A stretch of DNA of 5,438 bases from CAZOMR01 sp964580655 (GTDB taxonomy: Bacteria > RBG-13-61-14 > CAZOMR01), in NCBI GenBank assembly GCA_964580655.1, contig CAZOMR010000221.1, positions 1 to 5,438 on the forward strand. Reading direction: 5' to 3'. Below the pieces are notes generated by a model. That model was given only the letters and a program-made list of their open reading frames with translations. It was not told the DNA's origin and ran no database searches. Positions 1 to 5,438 of this stretch are shown here, piece by piece. Made by a program: the position numbers and the translations under genes. The first letter of the stretch is position 1. The number at the start of each line of letters is the position of its first letter.

Positions 1-1
1 A

Positions 2-1093
2 TTGGATCGGGAATATCCCATTTAATACATCTTTTTGAAGGGAAAACATTGCAAGCGCGCTCAGGATCAATATAGTGATCAGGCCTGCGAAGGCCCTTTG
101 CCACCATTTTTCTTTTTTATCCGGGACATGGCGGTTGAAGATGAACCATGCGCCAATTACGGCGACCAGGAAATACCCCGGCAGAAGTGGAATCTTATAC
201 CAGTAGAAAGGCCCGATCTCGATCGCGGCCATTCCGGCAAGGAAGAATATAGGCCAGAGGATCAGGGCCAGAAGCTCGCGGCGATTTCGGATGATGAAGT
301 ATGCCCCAATGAGCCAGAGCAGAGTGAGCCAGATCAGCGCTGGCTCTGTAACGAACCAGATCAGGTGTTTTTTCAAGACCAGGTTCCATGGGGATGGATG
401 GATCAGCCGCTTGGCCGCAAGCGAGGATGGGAGGGGATCGCCGAAGTAGATCATACCGAAGATGGCCCAGGGCAGAACTCCTAGAATGGCTGTGCCCGCG
501 GAGATCAGGGCACTTCGCCGGTCCAGTAGAAAGCGCACCAGGATCACCGCGGCGACAAGCGAAGCCGCATCCGGCCTTGTGAGGATAAGAAGGGCCGATG
601 CAATGCCGCACCATGCGTGGCTCTTGCGCAGATCAAGCCAGATAACAAGCAGGCACAAGGCCCCGGCAAGCGTTGTCTCCATGCCGGTGAACATGTGTTC
701 CCAGTAGCGTGGAAAAAATAAAAGCACAAGCGCAGAGGCTATTCCAGCGGAGGGGATTTCAATGGTCTTCCCGATCCGCCAGAGGAGTAGAGCGGAGAAG
801 CTGACCGATAAGGTGCCGGTGAGAATGGCAGTGAAAAAAACAGGCACACCGAGGCATCTCCATAAGGCAAGCCACAGGCAATATAGCGGAGTGGTCGTGC
901 CAAGAACCCTCTCTCCCGGATTGTAGGTAATGCCCAGGCCTGCGGCCAGGTTCTCGGCGTATCTGAAGGTTATGTAGGCATCATCAATAAAAAGCTGATG
1001 ATGCGCCATTAAGAATCCGATGATAACTGGACTCGTAAATAAAAGAGAGAAGAGAATTATTTTGAAAATATGTAACCCTTTAGTGTTCGTCAT
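2..1093 (-). CDS. GT-C type membrane glycosyltransferase (GT39/AftB-like), 3' end outside window
   Basis: An open frame of 364 codons runs from ATG at 1093 off the left edge with no stop, so the C-terminus is missing. Hand translation shows a strongly hydrophobic protein with about eight to ten likely membrane helices (roughly residues 9-29, 84-104, 112-128, 162-190, 195-214, 246-268, 272-290, 303-320, 333-350). The first periplasmic loop carries IDDAYITFRYAENLAAG (36-52) and NPGERVLG (58-65); D37-D38 is the usual acidic catalytic and metal-binding pair of GT-C enzymes. Further family-like blocks are GMETTL (137-142), LTRPDA (171-176) and FGDPLPSS (217-224). Such enzymes transfer a sugar from a polyprenyl-phosphate donor to a cell-envelope acceptor on the outer face of the inner membrane; donor and acceptor are unknown here. 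The start ATG gives a proper N-terminal helix but only a weak AAAG ribosome site. It follows the hydrolase gene by 73 nt. Family is confident; exact function is not. Confidence 0.85.
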   Translation of the reverse strand, partial: MTNTKGLHIFKIILFSLLFTSPVIIGFLMAHHQLFIDDAYITFRYAENLAAGLGITYNPGERVLGTTTPLYCLWLALWRCLGVPVFFTAILTGTLSVSFSALLLWRIGKTIEIPSAGIASALVLLFFPRYWEHMFTGMETTLAGALCLLVIWLDLRKSHAWCGIASALLILTRPDAASLVAAVILVRFLLDRRSALISAGTAILGVLPWAIFGMIYFGDPLPSSLAAKRLIHPSPWNLVLKKHLIWFVTEPALIWLTLLWLIGAYFIIRNRRELLALILWPIFFLAGMAAIEIGPFYWYKIPLLPGYFLVAVIGAWFIFNRHVPDKKEKWWQRAFAGLITILILSALAMFSLQKDVLNGIFPIQ

Positions 1094-1110
1094 AATTTAT
1101 CTTTAAAGCA

Positions 1111-1139
1111 ATTTTAACAAGCAGATGCCGGACGGCCAA
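1111..1139 (-). promoter_or_regulatory. Candidate sigma-70 promoter for the glycosyltransferase gene
   Basis: Read on the minus strand, a -35 TTGGCC (1139-1134, 4 of 6 to consensus) is followed by a 17-bp spacer and a -10 TAAAAT (1116-1111, 5 of 6). The predicted start near 1104 would leave a leader of only about 11 nt before the ATG at 1093. It lies in the 73-nt gap between the hydrolase and glycosyltransferase genes. No terminator with a T-run is visible in that gap, so read-through from upstream is also expected. This is pattern matching only. Confidence 0.3.
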
Positions 1140-1166
1140 TCATTTAGAGATTGACATTTGAAAGGC

Positions 1167-2051
1167 TCAGATACGGATGTAATGGTCGCCATCCTTGCGG
1201 ATCAGGCCTTGACGAAGTGCGCTCTCGAGGTGATGCCTGACCATCCTTCGTTCAACTTGTGCCGTGAAGTTGTCCGTTGAATAATACTCTTCGTAGATAA
1301 CTGCCTTGTCCGCGAGTTCGGCAAGCGTGAGAGGTTCCTTGAGATGATCGAGTAGCCGCGTCTCCCGCTTATGTATTATGGCCGCGAATTCATCCAGCCG
1401 CGCCGTGATGTCTCCCCGTATCACTCCCAGCTCATGCGCTGTAACAGTGATCCTGGGCTTCAGTGTCTTGAGCTTCTCAATGGAAGCGAGGAAATCATCC
1501 ATATTCGATGCGGCCTCTCCATACCATGGCCCGAATTCCGTGAAATCAAAGTCCGCGCTGTAGAGCACCTCCTGTGCCGGAAACCAGAAGCATGAATGTC
1601 CCGGGGTATGGCCCGGAGTGTGGATGACCTGAACCTCGGTATCCCCGAAGCGCAAGAATTCGGAGTCCGTGAAGCCATGCGCCACCTTGAAACCCCAGCC
1701 GCCAACCTCGCGAAGTTTACGATGCTTCCAATTCTCCCGGCCATCCTCCTTTGGATAAAAAATATACGGCAACACCCGGTCAAAATCCTCGAGCCCAGGG
1801 GCCTCGATCTTGTGGATATAGATTCGAGCATCCGGAAAGAGCTTCAGGTAGCGCATGTGATCCGTGTGATAGTGACTGACAAGAACCGCTTCCACACCCT
1901 CCACGGCTATCTGGCTCAGCTCTTTTTTATCCGAGCCCGGGTCAATCAGTATGCGCTTTTTTCCCTCCACGAGCACGGAGTTGCAATGAGGGTAATGGCC
2001 CTTGCGCCGGCCCGGGATAAAATAGATGCTCTCGCTTATCCTTTCTCTCAT
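1167..2051 (-). CDS. MBL-fold metallo-hydrolase with C-terminal winged-helix domain
   Basis: The 294-aa protein has a complete two-metal metallo-beta-lactamase set: HYHTDH (H60, H62, D64, H65), the HTPGHTPGHS block with ligand H148, D167 in YSADFDF, and H206 in TAHELG. The last 55 or so residues (about 240-294, from LTLAELADKA to the IRKDGDHYIRI end) form a helical, winged-helix-like tail, as in the LACTB2-type and related hydrolases. No signal peptide is seen, so it is probably cytoplasmic. Family members hydrolyse thioesters, nucleic acids, lactones and other substrates, so the substrate cannot be named. I chose ATG at 2051, 7 nt after the carboxyltransferase stop. An in-frame GTG at 2102 would add 17 residues (311 aa), but these overlap the end of the upstream gene, are low in hydrophobic residues and precede the first recognisable strand (ISESIYFIPG). 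Spacing implies translational coupling within the operon. Confidence 0.9.
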   Translation of the reverse strand: MRERISESIYFIPGRRKGHYPHCNSVLVEGKKRILIDPGSDKKELSQIAVEGVEAVLVSHYHTDHMRYLKLFPDARIYIHKIEAPGLEDFDRVLPYIFYPKEDGRENWKHRKLREVGGWGFKVAHGFTDSEFLRFGDTEVQVIHTPGHTPGHSCFWFPAQEVLYSADFDFTEFGPWYGEAASNMDDFLASIEKLKTLKPRITVTAHELGVIRGDITARLDEFAAIIHKRETRLLDHLKEPLTLAELADKAVIYEEYYSTDNFTAQVERRMVRHHLESALRQGLIRKDGDHYIRI

Positions 2052-2058
2052 CCTGGAG

Positions 2059-3609
2059 TCAGAGCGGGATGTTGCCGTGTTTCTTTGAAGGGTTTGAGTC
2101 ACGCTTGTTCTTGAGAAAATTCAGGCCATCGATCAATTTCGCACGGGTGTTCTCAGGCAGAATCACCTCGTCAACATACCCCAGTTCCGCGGCCTTGTAA
2201 GGATTTGCGAACTTGCTACGGTAATCTTGGGTCAGACGCTCGTGTGCTTTCTTTTTATCCTCGGCATCCTTGATCTCTTTCCGGAAGATGATGTTGACCG
2301 CGCCGTCCGGTCCCATGACCGCTATCTCGGCAGTGGGGTAGGCGTAGTTGAGGTCCCCGCGGATGTGTTTTGAGCTCATGACATCATAGGCCCCGCCGTA
2401 TGCCTTGCGGGTGATGATGGTGATCTTGGGCACCGTGGCCTCGCAGAAGGCGTAGAGAATTTTCGCGCCGTGCAGGATGATCCCGGAGTACTCCTGGCCC
2501 GCCCCTGGCAGAAACCCTGGCACATCCACGAAGGTGATAATCGGGATGTTGAAGCAGTCACAGAAGCGCACGAAGCGTGCGCCCTTCTTGCTCGCCTCGG
2601 TATCGAGGCATCCGGCCTGATGGTTGGGCTGGTTTGCGACTATGCCCACCGAGTGGCCCCCAAGCCGGGCGAAACCTACCACGATGTTCCTGGCATAGCC
2701 GGTGTGCACCTCAAAAAAATGGCGGTCATCAACCACTGTGGTTATTATCTCCTTGATGTCATATGGCTTGTTGGGGTTGTCCGGAACCACTGTCTTGAGG
2801 GTCTCGTCAGTGCGGTCCGCAGGATCATTCGATTCAATAAAAGGCGGGTCCTCCATGTTGTTGTTCGGTATGAAGCTTATGAGATGCCGGATCAGCTCCA
2901 GGCAATGTTCATCATTCTCTGCCACGAAATGGCATACCCCTGAACGTGTGGCATGGCTGTCCGCTCCTCCGAGATCCTCGTGCGTGACTTCCTCGCGGGT
3001 CACGGACTTGATCACCTCCGGCCCGGTTATGAACATGTAGGATGTCTTGCGAACCATGATGATGAAATCTGTGATGGCCGGGCTGTATACCGCGCCGCCA
3101 GCACAGGGGCCCATGATAGCTGAGACCTGCGGAATGACGCCGGAGACAAGGGTATTGCGAAGGAATATATCCGCGTATCCTGCCAGGCTTTCCACGCCTT
3201 CCTGGATGCGCGCGCCTCCGGAATCATTCAGCCCGATTACAGGCGCACCTGTCTTCATGGCCATGTCCATGATCTTGCATACCTTTTTCGCAAACATGGT
3301 GGAGAGGCTTCCTCCAAAGACAGTGAAATCCTGGCTGAACACGAACATGGGCCTTCCGGAAATAGTGCCATACCCGGTGACCACGCCGTCACCAAGAATT
3401 CTCTTTTCTTCCATGCCGAAGTCCGTGCACCGATGGGTAACGAATTTATCCACCTCCACGAAACTTCCCGGATCGAGTAGTCGAATCACTCGCTCCCGCG
3501 CCGTGAGCTTGCCCTGGGCATGTTGCTTCTCGATCCTGTCCTCGCCACCAGCCTTCTCAACCTCGGCCTCGCGGCGCCTCAGTTCCTTTACCATATCATC
3601 CCTGTTCAT
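2059..3609 (-). CDS. pccB: Acyl-CoA carboxylase carboxyltransferase (beta) subunit, propionyl-CoA carboxylase / methylmalonyl-CoA decarboxylase family
   Basis: The 516-aa protein is full length for the PccB/MmdA family and has both crotonase-like halves. The N-terminal half shows GGSLSTMFAKK (99-109), NDSGGARIQEGV (128-139) and the oxyanion-type GPCAGGAVYSPA (167-178). The C-terminal half shows NQPNHQAG (326-333), DVPGFLPG (362-369) and RKAYGGAYDVMSSKH (401-415), and it ends in the family-typical KKHGNIPL. It transfers carboxyl between carboxybiotin and an acyl-CoA in the cytoplasm. D409 in GGAYDVM appears to match the Asp that in Streptomyces PccB favours propionyl-CoA over acetyl-CoA (from memory), which supports propionyl/methylmalonyl-CoA as substrate. 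The sequence does not separate a carboxylase from a decarboxylase or transcarboxylase role. No biotin carboxylase, biotin carrier or membrane decarboxylase subunit is in the window. The ATG at 3609 has a strong AAGGAGG 10 nt upstream. Confidence 0.95.
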   Translation of the reverse strand: MNRDDMVKELRRREAEVEKAGGEDRIEKQHAQGKLTARERVIRLLDPGSFVEVDKFVTHRCTDFGMEEKRILGDGVVTGYGTISGRPMFVFSQDFTVFGGSLSTMFAKKVCKIMDMAMKTGAPVIGLNDSGGARIQEGVESLAGYADIFLRNTLVSGVIPQVSAIMGPCAGGAVYSPAITDFIIMVRKTSYMFITGPEVIKSVTREEVTHEDLGGADSHATRSGVCHFVAENDEHCLELIRHLISFIPNNNMEDPPFIESNDPADRTDETLKTVVPDNPNKPYDIKEIITTVVDDRHFFEVHTGYARNIVVGFARLGGHSVGIVANQPNHQAGCLDTEASKKGARFVRFCDCFNIPIITFVDVPGFLPGAGQEYSGIILHGAKILYAFCEATVPKITIITRKAYGGAYDVMSSKHIRGDLNYAYPTAEIAVMGPDGAVNIIFRKEIKDAEDKKKAHERLTQDYRSKFANPYKAAELGYVDEVILPENTRAKLIDGLNFLKNKRDSNPSKKHGNIPL

Positions 3610-3619
3610 TCCTGCTTTT

Positions 3620-3626
3620 CCTCCTT
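3620..3626 (-). promoter_or_regulatory. Strong Shine-Dalgarno of the carboxyltransferase, overlapping the upstream stop
   Basis: On the minus strand AAGGAGG occupies 3626-3620, 10 nt before the ATG at 3609. It overlaps the TAA stop (3627-3625) of the 498-aa gene. A ribosome finishing that gene would cover or open this site, so the two genes are probably translationally coupled. It is by far the best ribosome site of the four genes here. Confidence 0.8.
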
Positions 3627-5121
3627 ATGTAGCCCTGGACGCCTCTTCGCTGATGAAATGCTTCAGCCTGTTCTCGCAGGCCTTCTCGTCCACAGGGCTA
3701 TCTTGAATTTCGGCTCGGTTATTTATGTGACCAACGGTCGTCTCGACAAAAATCTTGAAAAACTTGGATTCCATCTTGAATTTATCCAGTTTATCCATAA
3801 GATGCAAGTCATCTATGGTCAAGGAATCAATAAACTCGAAGTAGCGCCTGAATTCAATCAGGTCTTCATAGCGCAATAAGGGAACGGTCTCACGGCGTAG
3901 ATATACGATGTAGGCCTTTTGAAGGCGCAGGTATTTGATGTATGTGGAGAGGGTTGCTCCGTCCAGCGAGGTCTCGGTTAATTCCTCGAACTTGTCCATC
4001 ATGTTGCGAAACACCCACAGGTCCTCGCGAAGCCTCAGCGACTGCCAGTGCCGGGAGATAAATGACACGAAGATGTCCTCGCCTTTCAGGTCCGGAGCGA
4101 AGAGCTTAACGAGCTGGACAATACTTTGCTGAAAGAAATTGGATAGAATCCCCTGACTGTTTTCAACCGATGCGCGGAGCGAGTCTACCTTGGTCTGCTT
4201 GGATGCGCCTGCGAGTTCATTCTGATTGATCTTCTTGAGCTCCATGGATAGCTGGAAGGCAAGCGAATCGCTGAGCGAGACCAGCTCTCTTGATTTAGGG
4301 TCTTTGGCCGTAGCCAGATTTAAAGGAAGGTTTTTTTCTATGAATTCGATCATGTGCCTGGCCTCGGAATTGATCAATGCGAAAAAGAGCAAGGAGTTAC
4401 GAAGGATGTCAATCCGGGAGGTCCGGGATTCGACAAACTCAAGGTAGTGCAGTAGCCGGAAAAATGCCAGGATAACGACCGAGAAGTTCTTACGCAGTTC
4501 AGGGTCCGAAACGCTCTTGACTATCCGGCTGATGCGCCGGTGTCCGACCCGGTCATATTCCGGTCGGAAGGCAATGGTGCTCATCGGGTTGAAATACCGG
4601 TTGGCAGAGATCTCCCTGCTGATAAGGCTTCCCAGATTGAAAAACAGTGAGTAAGGAATCTTTTGCAGATCAAGAAGCCCCTTGATCACGCCCTTCAAAT
4701 TGATAAAAGTGGAATACAAAAGAAGCAGACTGTCTTCAGGCCGGCTCTGGTCCAGGCTTGCCTGCCGTAATCGGTTGCGGGCGTAGTCTCCGAGCAATTC
4801 CGTCTCTACATATTGCCGGAACTGGTAATCCTCGCGCCTTGAGGCCTCAAGTAGCTTTCGAGAAAGCTGGATAACCCTCTCTATAAACTCCTTGACTATC
4901 TCGATCTCTTCATGGAAATTAGCGGTGACGAGCTGATCCATGTTGGCCATCGGAAGGTTATTGATATTGAAGAAACGGTCAAGCCCCTTTAGCAAAATCT
5001 CCAGCTCAAAAAGGGTTTCCTCCTTGAAATCAAGCTTGAGCCGCTCAAGCCAGAGCCCCTGCACATGGATCAGATCCTGGTCTTCCTCGCCAGGCTCACC
5101 GGATTTTATGATGGTCTCCAT
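3625..5121 (-). CDS. Unrecognised 498-aa all-helical protein, first gene of the operon
   Basis: I do not recognise this family. The frame is long, intact and rich in charged residues alternating with Leu, Ile and Phe, typical of a soluble helical-repeat or helical-bundle protein. No signal peptide or convincing membrane helix is seen; the most hydrophobic stretches (213-230 and 239-251) contain charges and look like buried amphipathic helices. It has a single Cys (C482) and no obvious nucleotide-binding, metal-binding or catalytic motif. A polar break near 264-278 and 300-312 may separate an N-terminal from a C-terminal helical domain. The N-terminus (about 1-20) is acidic and probably disordered. 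The ATG at 5121 is chosen because the next in-frame codons upstream reach a TAG after 11 codons without a better start; its ribosome site is poor. It lies 15 nt before the carboxyltransferase gene. A scaffold or regulatory role is possible but is only a guess. Confidence 0.8.
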   Translation of the reverse strand: METIIKSGEPGEEDQDLIHVQGLWLERLKLDFKEETLFELEILLKGLDRFFNINNLPMANMDQLVTANFHEEIEIVKEFIERVIQLSRKLLEASRREDYQFRQYVETELLGDYARNRLRQASLDQSRPEDSLLLLYSTFINLKGVIKGLLDLQKIPYSLFFNLGSLISREISANRYFNPMSTIAFRPEYDRVGHRRISRIVKSVSDPELRKNFSVVILAFFRLLHYLEFVESRTSRIDILRNSLLFFALINSEARHMIEFIEKNLPLNLATAKDPKSRELVSLSDSLAFQLSMELKKINQNELAGASKQTKVDSLRASVENSQGILSNFFQQSIVQLVKLFAPDLKGEDIFVSFISRHWQSLRLREDLWVFRNMMDKFEELTETSLDGATLSTYIKYLRLQKAYIVYLRRETVPLLRYEDLIEFRRYFEFIDSLTIDDLHLMDKLDKFKMESKFFKIFVETTVGHINNRAEIQDSPVDEKACENRLKHFISEEASRAT

Positions 5122-5156
5122 GAAAGAGAAACTTGCAATCTTTCCCGACCATTTCT

Positions 5157-5184
5157 ATCATACGGATTCTCGCCTGGTTTTCAA
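5157..5184 (-). promoter_or_regulatory. Sigma-70 promoter of the operon
   Basis: On the minus strand a -35 TTGAAA (5184-5179, 5 of 6) is followed by a 16-bp spacer and a -10 TATGAT (5162-5157, 5 of 6). Transcription would start near 5150, giving a leader of about 29 nt before the ATG at 5121. This is the best promoter match in the window and sits where an operon promoter is expected. Confidence 0.55.
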
Positions 5185-5223
5185 GCAAAATCTGCCTTTA
5201 ACCTGTGAGGGTGTGCGACATCA

Positions 5224-5236
5224 AATGGTGACTATT
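5224..5236. promoter_or_regulatory. Candidate operator half of a pair (AATGGTGACTATT)
   Basis: This 13-bp near-palindrome fits AATRGTGACYATT, whose arms AATRGT and ACYATT are complementary around a single central base. A second copy lies at 5273-5285 in the same orientation, centres 49 bp apart. This copy is about 40 bp upstream of the -35 of the minus-strand operon promoter, a position suitable for an activator or a looping repressor. The binding protein is unknown. Confidence 0.35.
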
Positions 5237-5269
5237 CATGAAATATACGGCTCCTCCTGAGAATCTGTG

Positions 5270-5288
5270 GGTAATAGTGACCATTACC
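5270..5288. promoter_or_regulatory. Candidate operator, 19-bp palindrome containing the second AATRGTGACYATT copy
   Basis: GGTAATAGTGACCATTACC has perfect 6-bp outer arms (GGTAAT and ATTACC) and a nearly symmetric core. The inner 13 bp (5273-5285, AATAGTGACCATT) differ from the copy at 5224-5236 by only two transitions, placed symmetrically so that each copy keeps its symmetry. It sits between the divergent operon and RNA promoters. No T-run follows on either strand, which argues against a terminator. A dimeric transcription factor site is the simplest reading. Confidence 0.4.
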
Positions 5289-5331
5289 AGAATTTTATCC
5301 CCGAATCAGTTCTTCGTTCCCCCAGGGAGAA

Positions 5332-5359
5332 ATGACAGCCTGGGTTAAAGGGGCATAGG
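5332..5359 (+). promoter_or_regulatory. Weak candidate promoter for the 6S-like RNA
   Basis: ATGACA (5332-5337, 5 of 6 to the -35 consensus) is followed by 16 bp and CATAGG (5354-5359, only 3 of 6 to the -10). The predicted start near 5366 agrees with the 5' end expected when the pRNA start is aligned to U44 of E. coli 6S RNA. The -35 lies inside an imperfect hairpin, CCCAGG (5321-5326) with CCTGGG (5339-5344). The weak -10 keeps confidence low. Confidence 0.25.
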
Positions 5360-5365
5360 GGGTTC

Positions 5366-5438
5366 CGCTCTGGTGAAGCGCCTTTGCTCTTTGGGTCGTG
5401 CCCCTGAACCGATGTTGTCGCATCCCCCCTTTGGGGGG
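5366..5438 (+). ncRNA. ssrS: 5' part of a 6S RNA (RNA polymerase regulator), truncated by window end
   Basis: 6S RNA mimics an open promoter and binds the sigma-70 holoenzyme; it is itself a template for short pRNAs. The stretch 5393-5416 aligns without gaps to the E. coli 5' bubble strand, with about 18 of 24 bases identical, including CCCCTGA (5401-5407) and CCGAT (5409-5413). In E. coli the U of CCGAU is U44, where pRNA synthesis begins; here that base is T5413, so a pRNA would start AUCGGUUCAGGGGC. In E. coli a small hairpin (CCACA-AGAA-UGUGG) follows in the bubble; here C6-TTT-G6 (5424-5438) stands at the matching distance. The 5' end is an estimate from the U44 alignment. The apical stem, 3' bubble strand and closing stem lie beyond the window, so the fold cannot be completed. 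The alignment is from memory of the E. coli sequence. Confidence 0.6.
5424..5438. repeat. Perfect C6-TTT-G6 hairpin at the window edge
   Basis: Six C (5424-5429), TTT (5430-5432) and six G (5433-5438) form a perfect 6-bp GC hairpin. No T-run is visible because the window ends here, so an intrinsic terminator cannot be excluded from this side alone. Its place just after the 6S-like pRNA template motif favours the 5'-bubble hairpin of 6S RNA. Confidence 0.6.

Noticed and set aside
35..614. Open frames on both strands (149 aa plus, 139 aa minus) inside the glycosyltransferase
   Set aside because: The correct minus-strand frame is an uninterrupted hydrophobic GT-C protein from 1093 to the edge; these other frames overlap it and lack family features.
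1094..1166. Terminator between the hydrolase and glycosyltransferase genes
   Set aside because: Only a GCCG-TC-CGGC element with a 2-nt loop and a 5-bp CAATC/GATTG repeat are present, neither followed by a T-run.
1596..2114. 172-aa plus-strand open frame opposite the MBL gene
   Set aside because: It is antisense to the metal-binding core of the hydrolase; no recognisable protein features and no ribosome site that stands out.
3047..3706. 219-aa plus-strand open frame opposite the carboxyltransferase
   Set aside because: It is the antisense of a clearly conserved gene, with a Ser/Pro-rich composition typical of shadow frames and no family motif.
5120..5260. Possible 46-aa plus-strand small protein starting opposite the ATG of the 498-aa gene
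   Set aside because: It has no convincing ribosome site, no promoter outside the opposing gene, and covers the minus-strand promoter and one operator copy.
5321..5344. CCCAGG/CCTGGG inverted repeat as an intrinsic terminator
   Set aside because: The stem is only 6 bp with a 12-nt loop and no T-run follows on either strand.
5349..5405. AGGGGCA (5349-5355) and TGCCCCT (5399-5405) as a long hairpin
   Set aside because: The 7-bp match encloses 43 nt and would sequester the 6S pRNA template; it is better explained as chance in a G/C-run-rich region, since 5349-5355 lies in the presumed promoter.
1..5438. CRISPR array, tRNA, insertion sequence or phage genes
   Set aside because: No spaced direct repeats, tRNA-like cloverleaf, transposase or terminal inverted repeats were seen on either strand.

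Overview
The window suggests a mid-GC Gram-negative bacterium, most likely a deltaproteobacterium (Desulfobacterota or syntroph-like). This is an impression from the style of the acyl-CoA carboxyltransferase and the 6S-type RNA; no marker gene in the window fixes the taxon.

Layout: all four protein genes lie on the minus strand, read right to left. First is a 498-aa, apparently all-helical protein that I do not recognise (5121-3625). Next is an acyl-CoA carboxyltransferase of the PccB/MmdA family (3609-2059). Then comes a metallo-beta-lactamase-fold hydrolase with a C-terminal winged helix (2051-1167). Last is a multi-pass GT-C type glycosyltransferase that runs off the left edge (1093 to about 2). 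The first three genes are packed with 15-nt and 7-nt gaps. The Shine-Dalgarno of the carboxyltransferase overlaps the stop codon of the 498-aa gene, so these three look like one transcription unit. The glycosyltransferase follows after 73 nt, a gap that holds its own plausible sigma-70 promoter, so it may be partly independent. The 498-aa gene has a good promoter (TTGAAA, 16 bp, TATGAT).

The right end (5122-5438) is non-coding and is the least ordinary part. A divergent plus-strand segment starting near 5366 matches the 5' half of bacterial 6S RNA: the pRNA template motif CCCCTGA-x-CCGAT is followed by a small hairpin at the position of the E. coli 5'-bubble hairpin. The rest of that RNA lies beyond the window. 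Between the two divergent promoters sit two copies of a 13-bp near-palindrome, AATRGTGACYATT, with centres 49 bp apart. They look like a paired operator.

How the genes may work together: the carboxyltransferase would move a carboxyl group between biotin and propionyl-CoA or a related acyl-CoA. No biotin carboxylase or biotin carrier gene is present here, so those subunits must be encoded elsewhere. The hydrolase substrate and the role of the helical protein cannot be read from the sequence; co-transcription is the only link seen.
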